Assembly (NCBI GenBank): GCA_013286075.1
Contig: JABDGJ010000014.1
Coordinates: 1 to 23,673 of the forward strand
Direction of reading: 5' to 3'
Source: Chlamydiota bacterium
GTDB lineage: Bacteria; Chlamydiota; Chlamydiia; Chlamydiales; Parachlamydiaceae
DNA: 23,673 bases
A program made the position numbers and the translations under genes. Under the pieces are notes generated by a model. The model saw only the letters and a program-made list of their open reading frames with translations, made no database searches and was not told where the DNA came from. This document shows, in pieces, positions 7,533 through 13,694 of the stretch. Each line of letters opens with the position of its first letter. The first letter of the stretch is position 1.

Positions 7533-8237
7533 ATGGTTCCACTTGCAAACGATTCAGTTCCACAAGCACTGCTTTATCTTAACTCCATATCTGATACAAT
7601 ATCTCAAAAAATATCTCCTATTTTTCTACAAGTCATTACACAATCGGGGCAAAATGTTTCAGGGAAAATATCTAGCCTTACCGAGTTTCATCTAACGATT
7701 CAAAAGCCGGTATATGGTCTTATAAAAAAGACTTCAGTCATTACAGTTCAAATTGACCGCTCAGATATTGCCTCCTTGACAATTTTGAATAAAGGTTATC
7801 CCCCTAAACTCGGTGAGGAATGGCGCAAAAGTAAAAAAGAAAAGAAAAACCCTGTTTGGTTAGTGAGTATCGTAACACACTCTGGAAAACAGAACATTGG
7901 AATCATTGATAATGTAATCACGGAAGATCAATTTAAAAAGTTTTTGCAGCCTATTTCTTTTTATCTTCAAACTAATCCTAGACTAAGAACCGAAGTTACT
8001 ATTTTCGACATGTGTGACATTCATTCCATTCAATGGTTAGCCACTTCGGAGGCTTGGAATGAACTAGAAACAGAACGTACAATCAGAAAAAACGCGATCG
8101 AAATTTTGAACAATTTGATACCAGAAGTATTAACTTCTTGTATTTGCGAATATGCTTTTCAGGAAAAAATCCAAGAATTTTTTAAAAAAGTACCTAAACT
8201 ATGGCGGGAGTACTTTATTCCCCTTCAAGCTACATAA
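7533..8237 (+). CDS. Unknown protein, single-unit paralogue of the preceding gene
   Basis: Not recognised as a known family. The 234-aa protein is one copy (about 31-228) of the unit found twice in the gene before it. It has the same order of motifs: SGKIS (43-47), DIASLTIL (78-85), PPKLGEEW (90-97), VWLVSIVTHSG (108-118), PISFYLQ (140-146), DIHSI (162-166), a C-terminal helix with LTSCICEY (200-207), and KLWREYF (222-228). It starts one base after the previous stop, so the two are almost certainly co-transcribed and perhaps translationally coupled. Its 3' end overlaps the end of sctP on the other strand by 8 bp, so the two genes converge with no room for a separate terminator. The separate, shorter copy suggests tandem duplication followed by divergence. 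Confidence 0.8.
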   Translation: MVPLANDSVPQALLYLNSISDTISQKISPIFLQVITQSGQNVSGKISSLTEFHLTIQKPVYGLIKKTSVITVQIDRSDIASLTILNKGYPPKLGEEWRKSKKEKKNPVWLVSIVTHSGKQNIGIIDNVITEDQFKKFLQPISFYLQTNPRLRTEVTIFDMCDIHSIQWLATSEAWNELETERTIRKNAIEILNNLIPEVLTSCICEYAFQEKIQEFFKKVPKLWREYFIPLQAT

Positions 8238-9471
8238 TTTTTTCGGTTGTTGTCGTGATTCGATGAGTAATAATTCCTTTCTTTTTTAATGCCTCTGCTA
8301 ACGAGTGTTCTTTCAAATTTTTATCCAAGAAGGTTTTTCCTGCGCTCGATAAATTTGCAAAAGAAATATTATACTCTCCTCGCGCTGTACTGTAAGAAGT
8401 CAAAGTAATAGTAGCTCCCTGTAGTAAAGAAGGAGAACGGAGGGTAATTTGAGTATGAGTCTCATTTCCTTTCTCCATGATTTGGATTTGCTCGATCATT
8501 TGATTTGCTAAATCTTGAATGAGGGAAGCTGCTTCTTTGGATTGTTCAGGAGTTCTTACATTCAATTCCACGGTAGGTCCTTCCTGTGAAAGGGGAGAAC
8601 CGATTCCTCGAAATTCTCTTCCTTGGCCAGATACTGGATCGACATCTACGGTTTTGCTCTTTTGTTTTTTTACTCGAGAGGTTTTTTGCCGATCTTCTGA
8701 GGAAGACTTTGTGGAAATATTTTTATCATCTTCTTTTACTATGCGGTGGGTGTCAACATATCCTGAAGGAATGTTTCTTGCATCGGCTTGCCCGATAGAT
8801 TGTTCTTCAATAGGACCGGGCTTTGCCCCTTTTGCAGAGGTAGACTTCGCTTTTTCTCCTTCCTTTGCACCTGCGGGAGTCTCTTTTGTTTTTTCTGATA
8901 AAGAAAGATCCTCTTCTTCAGACCAAATGGGAAGTATAGAAGGAGTTTTTTCTTCTATTTCTTTCGATCCTTTTTCTGTATCTGGTTTTATCTCTTTTTC
9001 TCCCTCTTTTTTGTCCTTCACTGCCCGACTAGTCTCTTTTCCTATTTTTTCTTGTAAATTTTCGGTAGAATCTTCCCGAACCTCTTCCATTTCCTTTTTT
9101 TGCTGTTTTGTAGCGATTTTTTGGTGAAGTGAATCGAATTCTTCTAATTCTTCTTCCGAAGAAAAAACAGTATCAATAGATTCTTCTTCTAAAGAACTTT
9201 CTTCTTTTTTGTCTTTTTCGAACGATTTTTTTGGATTTACTCTTGTTTTTTTCGATAGATCAAAAACATTGGCTGATTGTTTGGTTTGTTGCGTAACGTT
9301 TTCCCTACTTTTATCTGCATACTGTCGCTCTTGATTTTTCAATGTCCTCTTAAAATCGTCATTTTGAATTACTTCTTTCCGTAGGGCTTCTTTTCTTCGC
9401 ATTTCGTCTTTTTCAATTGATTTCCGTATGTCTTCCGATCGGGACGAAAATATTTCATCTAAGCCTGCCAT
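8230..9471 (-). CDS. sctP: T3SS needle-length regulator / substrate-switch protein SctP (CdsP)
   Basis: The assignment rests on position (between sctO and sctQ, as CT671) and on the layout typical of SctP/FliK proteins. A long charged, low-complexity region rich in Lys, Glu and Ser (about 1-300) is followed by a compact C-terminal domain (about 307-413). That domain contains EQIQIMEKGNETHTQITLRS and a beta segment GATITLTSYST, as in T3S4-type switch domains. At 413 aa it is longer than Chlamydia trachomatis CT671 (about 280 aa), and the extra length is in the charged region. SctP acts as a molecular ruler and switches export from needle to translocator substrates. AGGAA lies 6 bases before the ATG. 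The gene begins 8 bp after sctO and converges with the inserted plus-strand gene at its 3' end. Sequence conservation alone is weak, as usual for this family. Confidence 0.82.
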   Translation of the reverse strand: MAGLDEIFSSRSEDIRKSIEKDEMRRKEALRKEVIQNDDFKRTLKNQERQYADKSRENVTQQTKQSANVFDLSKKTRVNPKKSFEKDKKEESSLEEESIDTVFSSEEELEEFDSLHQKIATKQQKKEMEEVREDSTENLQEKIGKETSRAVKDKKEGEKEIKPDTEKGSKEIEEKTPSILPIWSEEEDLSLSEKTKETPAGAKEGEKAKSTSAKGAKPGPIEEQSIGQADARNIPSGYVDTHRIVKEDDKNISTKSSSEDRQKTSRVKKQKSKTVDVDPVSGQGREFRGIGSPLSQEGPTVELNVRTPEQSKEAASLIQDLANQMIEQIQIMEKGNETHTQITLRSPSLLQGATITLTSYSTARGEYNISFANLSSAGKTFLDKNLKEHSLAEALKKKGIITHRITTTTEKIM

Positions 9472-9479
9472 AGTGTTTC

Positions 9480-9974
9480 CTATGCTCTTCGGCGATGAAG
9501 AGAGTGAATGATTGATCCTATCTCATCTTCTTCTAAAGCTTCTTGTTTTTGGATTTCTTTATGGATTTCCTTTTCCCACCCTTTTTTATGGGTTAGGATT
9601 TTCTCCACCTCTTGTCGTTTTTTTCTCAAATCGGCTTTTGCTTCTTCGAGATTTTTTTGTGCAAGATCTACTTGGCTCTTCTGCTCTTTTACTTTTTTTT
9701 CTTCCCCTTTCAATTTTTCATCGACCACTTTGAGATAGGCTTTCATTTGTTGGATTTTTGCTGAGGTAGTTCCTTCATCCATTGTATGGCGCAATTGCTC
9801 GAGTTTTTGTTGCTTATGCTTTTTTACTTCGTCTCTCTGCGCTTCTAATTCGGCCAATTTCTTTTGTTCTTTTTCTAAAATATTTCGTTTTTCAATCGCC
9901 ATTTTTTCTGCTTGGTCGACTCGTCTCTGCTTGACTTGGATGACTTGTTTTAAAGGATACTCAGTGCTTTTCAT
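9480..9974 (-). CDS. sctO: T3SS ATPase stalk protein SctO (CdsO)
   Basis: SctO is the FliJ-like coiled-coil stalk that links the ATPase hexamer to the export gate. The product is almost entirely alpha-helical and highly charged, with long heptad-like Lys/Glu/Gln segments and no membrane helix. At 164 aa it is about the length of Chlamydia CdsO (CT670). I chose the ATG at 9974 (protein MKSTEYPLKQ) because AAGGAG lies 10 bases upstream. A start at 10016 would add 14 residues but lies inside an inverted repeat and lacks a ribosome binding site. The gene sits between sctN and sctP, as in all chlamydial T3SS blocks. Confidence 0.88.
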   Translation of the reverse strand: MKSTEYPLKQVIQVKQRRVDQAEKMAIEKRNILEKEQKKLAELEAQRDEVKKHKQQKLEQLRHTMDEGTTSAKIQQMKAYLKVVDEKLKGEEKKVKEQKSQVDLAQKNLEEAKADLRKKRQEVEKILTHKKGWEKEIHKEIQKQEALEEDEIGSIIHSLHRRRA

Positions 9975-9990
9975 CGTATTATTTCTCCTT

Positions 9991-10045
9991 AAGAGGGTGT
10001 TTATAATTCGAATCAAGGTTTATTAGAATTACAAAACACCCTCTT
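9991..10045. repeat. 55-bp inverted repeat / hairpin between sctN and sctO
   Basis: AAGAGGGTGTTT (9991-10002) and its perfect reverse complement AAACACCCTCTT (10034-10045) flank a 31-base core. The pairing continues with ATAATTC against GAATTACA, allowing one bulge, for about 18 bp of stem. The element fills almost the whole sctN-sctO gap. Its right arm overlaps the sctN stop codon and its left arm ends 2 bases before the AAGGAG of sctO. A third copy of the 12-mer lies at 15616-15627. It could be a small MITE-like element, or an RNA hairpin that tunes sctO translation. Confidence 0.6.
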
Positions 10046-11363
10046 ATCGAAAGAGAGCTTTTAAGAGCTGGATCGTTTCTTGCAATGAACATTTTTCGCC
10101 TACGCTCTGCTTTAAGAATCGCATCACTTTTTCTATGTGGTCCATCGCAAAATCACCGGCTTTATCCATCCCCCGTTTATATTCTCCAATCTTTACCAAC
10201 AATTCATTTTTTTTATAATTGGCCAGTACTTCTTTCAATTTCCCAATCAATAGAAGATGATCTTTTGAAACAATGGAGTTCAGAACACGGCTGACAGAAG
10301 CGAGAATATCAATGGCTGGATAATGGTGTTGTTCTGCCAATTCTCGAGAAAGAATAAAATGGCCATCCAAAATAGACATCACCTCATCTGCTACTGGTTC
10401 TTTAATATCATCTCCTGCTACCAAAATAGTGTAAAAAGCAGTAATACTCCCCTTATCCGAATTACCTGACCTTTCAAGAAGCTTCGGAAGAGTGGAAAAT
10501 ACAGAAGGGGTGTAACCTGCTCGCGCAGGAGGCTCTCCCGCAGCTAATCCCACTTCCCGCAACGCCCTCGCAAATCGGGTCACGGAATCCATCATCAAAA
10601 TAACAGATTTCCCTTGGTCTCTAAAATACTCTGCTATTGCGGTTCCCACATAGGCGGCATTTAATCGCAACTGAGAAGCTTGGTCAGATGTCGAAACAAT
10701 CAATACGGAACGTTTAAGCCCTTCTGGGCCCAAATCTTTTTCGATAAATTCTCGCAATTCTCGACCTCGCTCTCCAATCAATGAAATGACGTTGACATCT
10801 GCTACTGCATTTCGAGCAATCATTCCGAGAAGTGTCGATTTCCCTACACCCGCAGCGGCAAAAATACCTACTCTCTGCCCTATTCCCGTTGTCAATATCC
10901 CATCAATTGCCCGTACACCAACCGAAATTGGCTTGTCAATAGGCATCCGCTTGACTGGATCCGGAGGAGGTTGTATGACTGGATATGTCTCTTCTAAGAC
11001 TAAGGGCCCTTTTGTATCTTCATCAAGTGGTTCGCCCAAACCATTTAAGATTCGCCCTAGTAATTGAGGGCCTACTTTAATATGAAGCGGAAGATAGGTA
11101 GGGATCACCTCTGAAGAAGGGCCGATGTCCTTCATTTCTCCTAATGGAGAAAGGAGAACCTCGTCTTTTGTAAATCCCACCACTTCCGCTCGGAGCGGAT
11201 CACCTTTGCTTCTTTTGATGAGACAAATCTCACCAATTTTTACGTTTGGGACAACAGCTCGAATGAGCATCCCAACGATTTCAGTGATCCTTCCATTGAC
11301 TGTTGTCAATTGCAGTTCTTCTAAATCTCCCAATAATTTATCAATATCGTCGCCGTCAAACAT
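10044..11363 (-). CDS. sctN: T3SS ATPase SctN (CdsN)
   Basis: SctN is the FliI/F1-beta-like ATPase that unfolds and releases substrates from chaperones at the base of the injectisome. The 439-aa length matches the family (CT669, about 440 aa). An N-terminal beta barrel covers about 20-95. The Walker A sequence AAAGVGKST is at 169-177, the catalytic-glutamate region GERGRELREF at 198-207, and Walker B VILMMDS at 254-260. The T3SS/F-type ATPase signature PPARAGYTPSVFSTLPKL is at 278-295. A helical C-terminal domain follows. The gene starts 7 bp after the upstream CT668-like gene on the same strand, so the two are co-transcribed. This is the most confident call in the window. Confidence 0.98.
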   Translation of the reverse strand: MFDGDDIDKLLGDLEELQLTTVNGRITEIVGMLIRAVVPNVKIGEICLIKRSKGDPLRAEVVGFTKDEVLLSPLGEMKDIGPSSEVIPTYLPLHIKVGPQLLGRILNGLGEPLDEDTKGPLVLEETYPVIQPPPDPVKRMPIDKPISVGVRAIDGILTTGIGQRVGIFAAAGVGKSTLLGMIARNAVADVNVISLIGERGRELREFIEKDLGPEGLKRSVLIVSTSDQASQLRLNAAYVGTAIAEYFRDQGKSVILMMDSVTRFARALREVGLAAGEPPARAGYTPSVFSTLPKLLERSGNSDKGSITAFYTILVAGDDIKEPVADEVMSILDGHFILSRELAEQHHYPAIDILASVSRVLNSIVSKDHLLLIGKLKEVLANYKKNELLVKIGEYKRGMDKAGDFAMDHIEKVMRFLKQSVGEKCSLQETIQLLKALFR

Positions 11364-11370
11364 ATTTCCG

Positions 11371-12198
11371 TTATACTTGAACGTTCATGACTGTCTTTGC
11401 TGCTTCTAACGCTTTATTCAATAGATTAGAAAAAAGTTCTACCTGTTGTTGTACGTAGCCCATTTTCAATTGTATAGCAAGCATTTCTGCAGGCTGTATG
11501 GGTCTTCCTGGTTGGTTTAATCTATCTACCGTCGCCTGTATATTTTCGAGTTGTGATTGGCTGTTCGCAATTGCATCGATGAATCGATGAAGGGGACTTT
11601 TATTTTTATCTGCAGAAGGAGGCTCTGGTGTGTATTCGGCACCTACTTTTGATAAAGCGATTTTTAAATTATCATCGATGTGGGTGAGGTGATTCCGCAA
11701 TAGTCTTTGGTAAGACGGTTGAATATTAGCCGGAGATTTGACAATCTTTTCTTTTGCTTCTTCTAGCTGAGAAATAATCGCTTTGGCTTGCGTTTTAATT
11801 TTTTCTGGTGTCGGGGGAGAAACAGATGTGTCGGCAGATAACTCTCCGGTTTGACCCGGTAAAGATGTCGTAGTCTTTTTAGATTCCGTTCCTTCGACTT
11901 CCTCTACTTCGCCAGATGAAGACTTTTGTCTTTTATTTTCTTGGTCCGTAGCAGAGCCCGTCTTTTGCGATGTCATACTTTCATCAGCAAGAATGGGATT
12001 TTTGCCCGGTTCTAGTTCGTCAACTTTAGCCACCTGCGTATCTAATCGATTGCTTCCAGCTACCGTGTTCGGATTCACGTTTAAAAGAGATTGAAATTGC
12101 TCTTTATTAGGAGCGACTCTCTCTGGCTCAGCTACGTTTTGTTTTGGCATAGCGTCAGCCACTTTTTTAGCTGCTTCTATTTTATTTGGTATGGACAT
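11371..12198 (-). CDS. CT668-like protein, candidate T3SS inner-rod protein SctI
   Basis: This gene occupies the place of CT668, between the needle genes and sctN. The 275-aa protein has a disordered polar N-terminal two thirds (1-130), helices at about 130-185, and a C-terminal helical part at about 203-275. The C-terminus has the layout of SctI/YscI/PrgJ inner-rod domains: a helix rich in Gln and Asn, a proline break (PAEMLAIQLKMGY, 236-248), then a helix with VELFSNLLNKALEAAKTV (253-270) and a terminal Gln-Val. In the SctI family this last helix packs in the rod, and the pattern P-x-(x)-hhxhQ...hE-hhxNhhxKhh is typical. No other rod candidate is in the window. AGGAGA lies 3 bases before the ATG. 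The rod assignment is inference; the CT668-like assignment by synteny is firmer. Confidence 0.7.
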   Translation of the reverse strand: MSIPNKIEAAKKVADAMPKQNVAEPERVAPNKEQFQSLLNVNPNTVAGSNRLDTQVAKVDELEPGKNPILADESMTSQKTGSATDQENKRQKSSSGEVEEVEGTESKKTTTSLPGQTGELSADTSVSPPTPEKIKTQAKAIISQLEEAKEKIVKSPANIQPSYQRLLRNHLTHIDDNLKIALSKVGAEYTPEPPSADKNKSPLHRFIDAIANSQSQLENIQATVDRLNQPGRPIQPAEMLAIQLKMGYVQQQVELFSNLLNKALEAAKTVMNVQV

Positions 12199-12227
12199 AA
12201 CTTCTCCTATTTACAAAAGTAACGCGA

Positions 12228-12261
12228 ATTGGATAAAAACGCCTAAGGCGATCTATCCAAT
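12228..12261 (-). terminator. Nested hairpin after sctF (predicted attenuator)
   Basis: In the 101-bp gap after sctF, perfect 8-bp arms ATTGGATA (12228-12235) and TATCCAAT (12254-12261) enclose an inner CGCCTTAGGCG hairpin (12240-12250). On the minus strand the inner stem is followed by GTTTTT, as in a weak intrinsic terminator. The outer arms could form an alternative stem. A leaky stop here would give more sctF transcript than downstream sctI/sctN transcript, which suits a needle subunit needed in many copies. Confidence 0.5.
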
Positions 12262-12299
12262 CCACAATAATGGACAACCTCCAAAAAGAGAGATAACCA

Positions 12300-12536
12300 T
12301 TATTTAACGTTACGAGCCATTGAATAAATAGCTTGATTAGCAGAAGATATCACAGAGGAAGACATTTCAGAAAGCTGGGATAACTTATTCATCACCATTT
12401 GCAGTTTGAACATGTCACCAACACCGACATCACTACCCGCCTGACTGATAGTATCCATCTGATTTTTAACTTCTACGGTCGCTGCATTAATTGTATCAAG
12501 CAACGCCTGCATATTAAATGTTTCATTACTACCCAT
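12300..12536 (-). CDS. sctF: T3SS needle filament protein SctF (CdsF)
   Basis: SctF polymerises into the hollow extracellular needle. The 78-aa protein has the length and two-helix layout of the family: an N-terminal helix, a short turn (about 30-42, QAGSDVGVGD), and a C-terminal helix. The conserved end is MNKLSQLSEMSSSVISSAN, closing with MARNVK, which matches needle-subunit C-termini. It lacks a signal peptide, as expected for a T3SS substrate. A very strong GGAGGT lies 8 bases before the ATG. A predicted promoter and two leader hairpins lie upstream, and an attenuator-like hairpin follows, which together suggest separate high expression. Unlike Chlamydiaceae (cdsE-cdsF-cdsG), it follows cdsG. 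Confidence 0.93.
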   Translation of the reverse strand: MGSNETFNMQALLDTINAATVEVKNQMDTISQAGSDVGVGDMFKLQMVMNKLSQLSEMSSSVISSANQAIYSMARNVK

Positions 12537-12840
12537 AGAAAACCTCCAACTACTTGTTCTTATTACATTTTAATAAGTTCAGTAGGGAATTCAGGCTTAG
12601 GAAATTACACTTCCTGAAGATTAAAGATTAAGAAATCTTTAAGATTCAACTCTGAAACGCTACATTTCTTAATTGTTGTCAATTGTAAATAACTCATAAG
12701 AGTATCTACATTTCTACTATTATTATACCAAGTAATAAATAATTAAATCAAGGGGGAACTAAAATAAAGGGACCCAGAGCTAAAGAGACCTTAATGGCTT
12801 CCTTAGAGGCTATTGTAGGTCCTTGGTGTCCTTTTTTCCG
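12537..12840 (-). promoter_or_regulatory. 304-bp gap: structured 5' leader of sctF
   Basis: No gene is seen here. Reading the minus strand from cdsG, there is first a G/C-richer part (12770-12840) with imperfect complementarity (AAGGACC against GGTCCCTT) that may end the cdsD-E-G transcript. A promoter lies at 12722-12751. A leader of about 180 nt follows, with a perfect 9-bp stem (TTAAAGATT at 12621-12629, AATCTTTAA at 12634-12642, 4-nt loop). A second stem-loop has TTCAGG (12590-12595) pairing with CCTGAA (12613-12618), and competes with an inner AGGAA/TTCCT pairing. The strong GGAGGT of sctF is downstream and free of these stems. Confidence 0.5.
12722..12751 (-). promoter_or_regulatory. 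Predicted sigma70-type promoter upstream of sctF
   Basis: On the minus strand TTGATT (12751-12746) and a perfect TATAAT (12727-12722) are separated by 18 bases. The predicted start of transcription is near 12715, giving a leader of about 180 nt before sctF. It is the best -10 match I found in the intergenic regions of the apparatus block. Confidence 0.6.
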
Positions 12841-13272
12841 TTACTCACTCCCAAAAAAAGGGCCTTTCGATTTTTTTGCTAACTCAGTTTTGGCCCACTC
12901 TAACGAAATAGCTCCTAAGTTTTTTACGGTGGGATCTGTCGATTTTTTCGTCGCCATTTCGATGATACTTTCCCCCTTTTTTAGCTTTCCCTTGGTCAAA
13001 AGATAGCAAATGCCCAAAAAAGTTTGTGCGAGGTAGTTGTCTGGTTCTGCTTGAGTCACTTTTTCATAAATTCGAGTCGCTTCTTTAATCTCTAATTTAT
13101 TCAAAGCAATGTACCCCATTCCAATTTGAGGAGCTGTGCTTGTCGGGCTGAGAAGTTGCGCTGCTTGAAAAATCCGAGTAGCGCTCATTTCATCGAGTTG
13201 TTTGACGGCAATAAAACCGGCTTCAATCAATAGAGAAAAGTCTTCAACAAATAAGTCCGCTTTATCATCCAT
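12841..13272 (-). CDS. cdsG: TPR needle chaperone CdsG (SctG/YscG-like)
   Basis: The 143-aa, mostly helical protein has TPR-like helix pairs from about 15 to 110, for example AGFIAVKQLDEMSATRIFQAA, then IGMGYIALNKLEIKEATRIY and TFLGICYLLTKGKLKKGESI. The small size and position next to cdsE and sctF fit the YscG/PscG class. These bind the C-terminal helix of the needle subunit and keep it monomeric in the cytoplasm together with a YscE-like partner. In Chlamydia, CdsE and CdsG bind CdsF. AAGGAA lies inside the end of cdsE and the two genes are 1 bp apart, so they are probably translationally coupled and made in equal amounts. Confidence 0.82.
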   Translation of the reverse strand: MDDKADLFVEDFSLLIEAGFIAVKQLDEMSATRIFQAAQLLSPTSTAPQIGMGYIALNKLEIKEATRIYEKVTQAEPDNYLAQTFLGICYLLTKGKLKKGESIIEMATKKSTDPTVKNLGAISLEWAKTELAKKSKGPFFGSE

Positions 13273-13273
13273 G

Positions 13274-13522
13274 CTATTTTCCTTTTTTAGCCACAGCCCT
13301 TGAAATTACCTTTAAAAGAGAAGTGTATCCATGCAACAGCACGCCAAATCGTTGAAAGTTTTCTTGCCCCTCTCCCGACCGGAGAGATTCTTTAATGTGC
13401 TGAATTCTCTTTTCTATTCTTTCCAAGAGTTCCCTATATTTGGTAGGGCCTTGTAGTTCTTTTTCTAATTCAAAGAGGAATTCCTCTTTGGGATATTTTT
13501 TTTTGTTTTCTAATCCAAACAT
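13274..13522 (-). CDS. cdsE: Needle co-chaperone CdsE (YscE-like)
   Basis: The small (82-aa), helical, charged protein has two predicted helices (about 11-47 and 51-78), like YscE/PscE and the same length as CT665 (about 83 aa). It is adjacent to and coupled with the TPR chaperone gene cdsG, and upstream of sctF, as expected for the heterodimeric needle chaperone. AGGAAA lies 5 bases before the ATG. The assignment is mainly from synteny, size and helical pattern, since the family is poorly conserved in sequence. Confidence 0.78.
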   Translation of the reverse strand: MFGLENKKKYPKEEFLFELEKELQGPTKYRELLERIEKRIQHIKESLRSGEGQENFQRFGVLLHGYTSLLKVISRAVAKKGK

Positions 13523-13551
13523 AATTTCCTAATAACCTAAGTTTTGAGTTT

Positions 13552-13574
13552 ATCTCCTTGAAATTCAGGGAGAT
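13552..13574. other. Small hairpin in the sctD-cdsE gap
   Basis: The 172-bp gap after sctD (13523-13694) contains ATCTCC (13552-13557) and GGAGAT (13569-13574) as 6-bp arms, with three further inner pairs after one mismatch. Nearer sctD there is a weak CCTG/CAGG stem followed by a T-rich run on the minus strand, which may act as a partial terminator. No convincing promoter was seen in the gap. Confidence 0.3.
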
Positions 13575-13694
13575 TTTCTTCGCGAGCTTTGTGATTTTTT
13601 TCGAAAAGAATGGTCAAAGCCCATTTTTGAGAAAAAAAGCACAATGTTCGCAAGAAAAGAACCTGAATTACAGGACAGAAACCCAAAACTCAGG

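Noticed and set aside
6131..8237. Inserted genes as a transposase or integrase cassette
   Set aside because: No catalytic motif, terminal inverted repeats or target-site duplication was seen around them.
8519..9127. 202-residue plus-strand frame opposite sctP
   Set aside because: Its Ser/Phe-rich composition is the antisense of Lys/Glu-rich codons of sctP. There is no ribosome binding site, and sctP has operon context.
9975..10016. Upstream start for sctO adding 14 residues
   Set aside because: It lies inside the hairpin between sctN and sctO and has no Shine-Dalgarno, while the ATG at 9974 has AAGGAG at suitable spacing.
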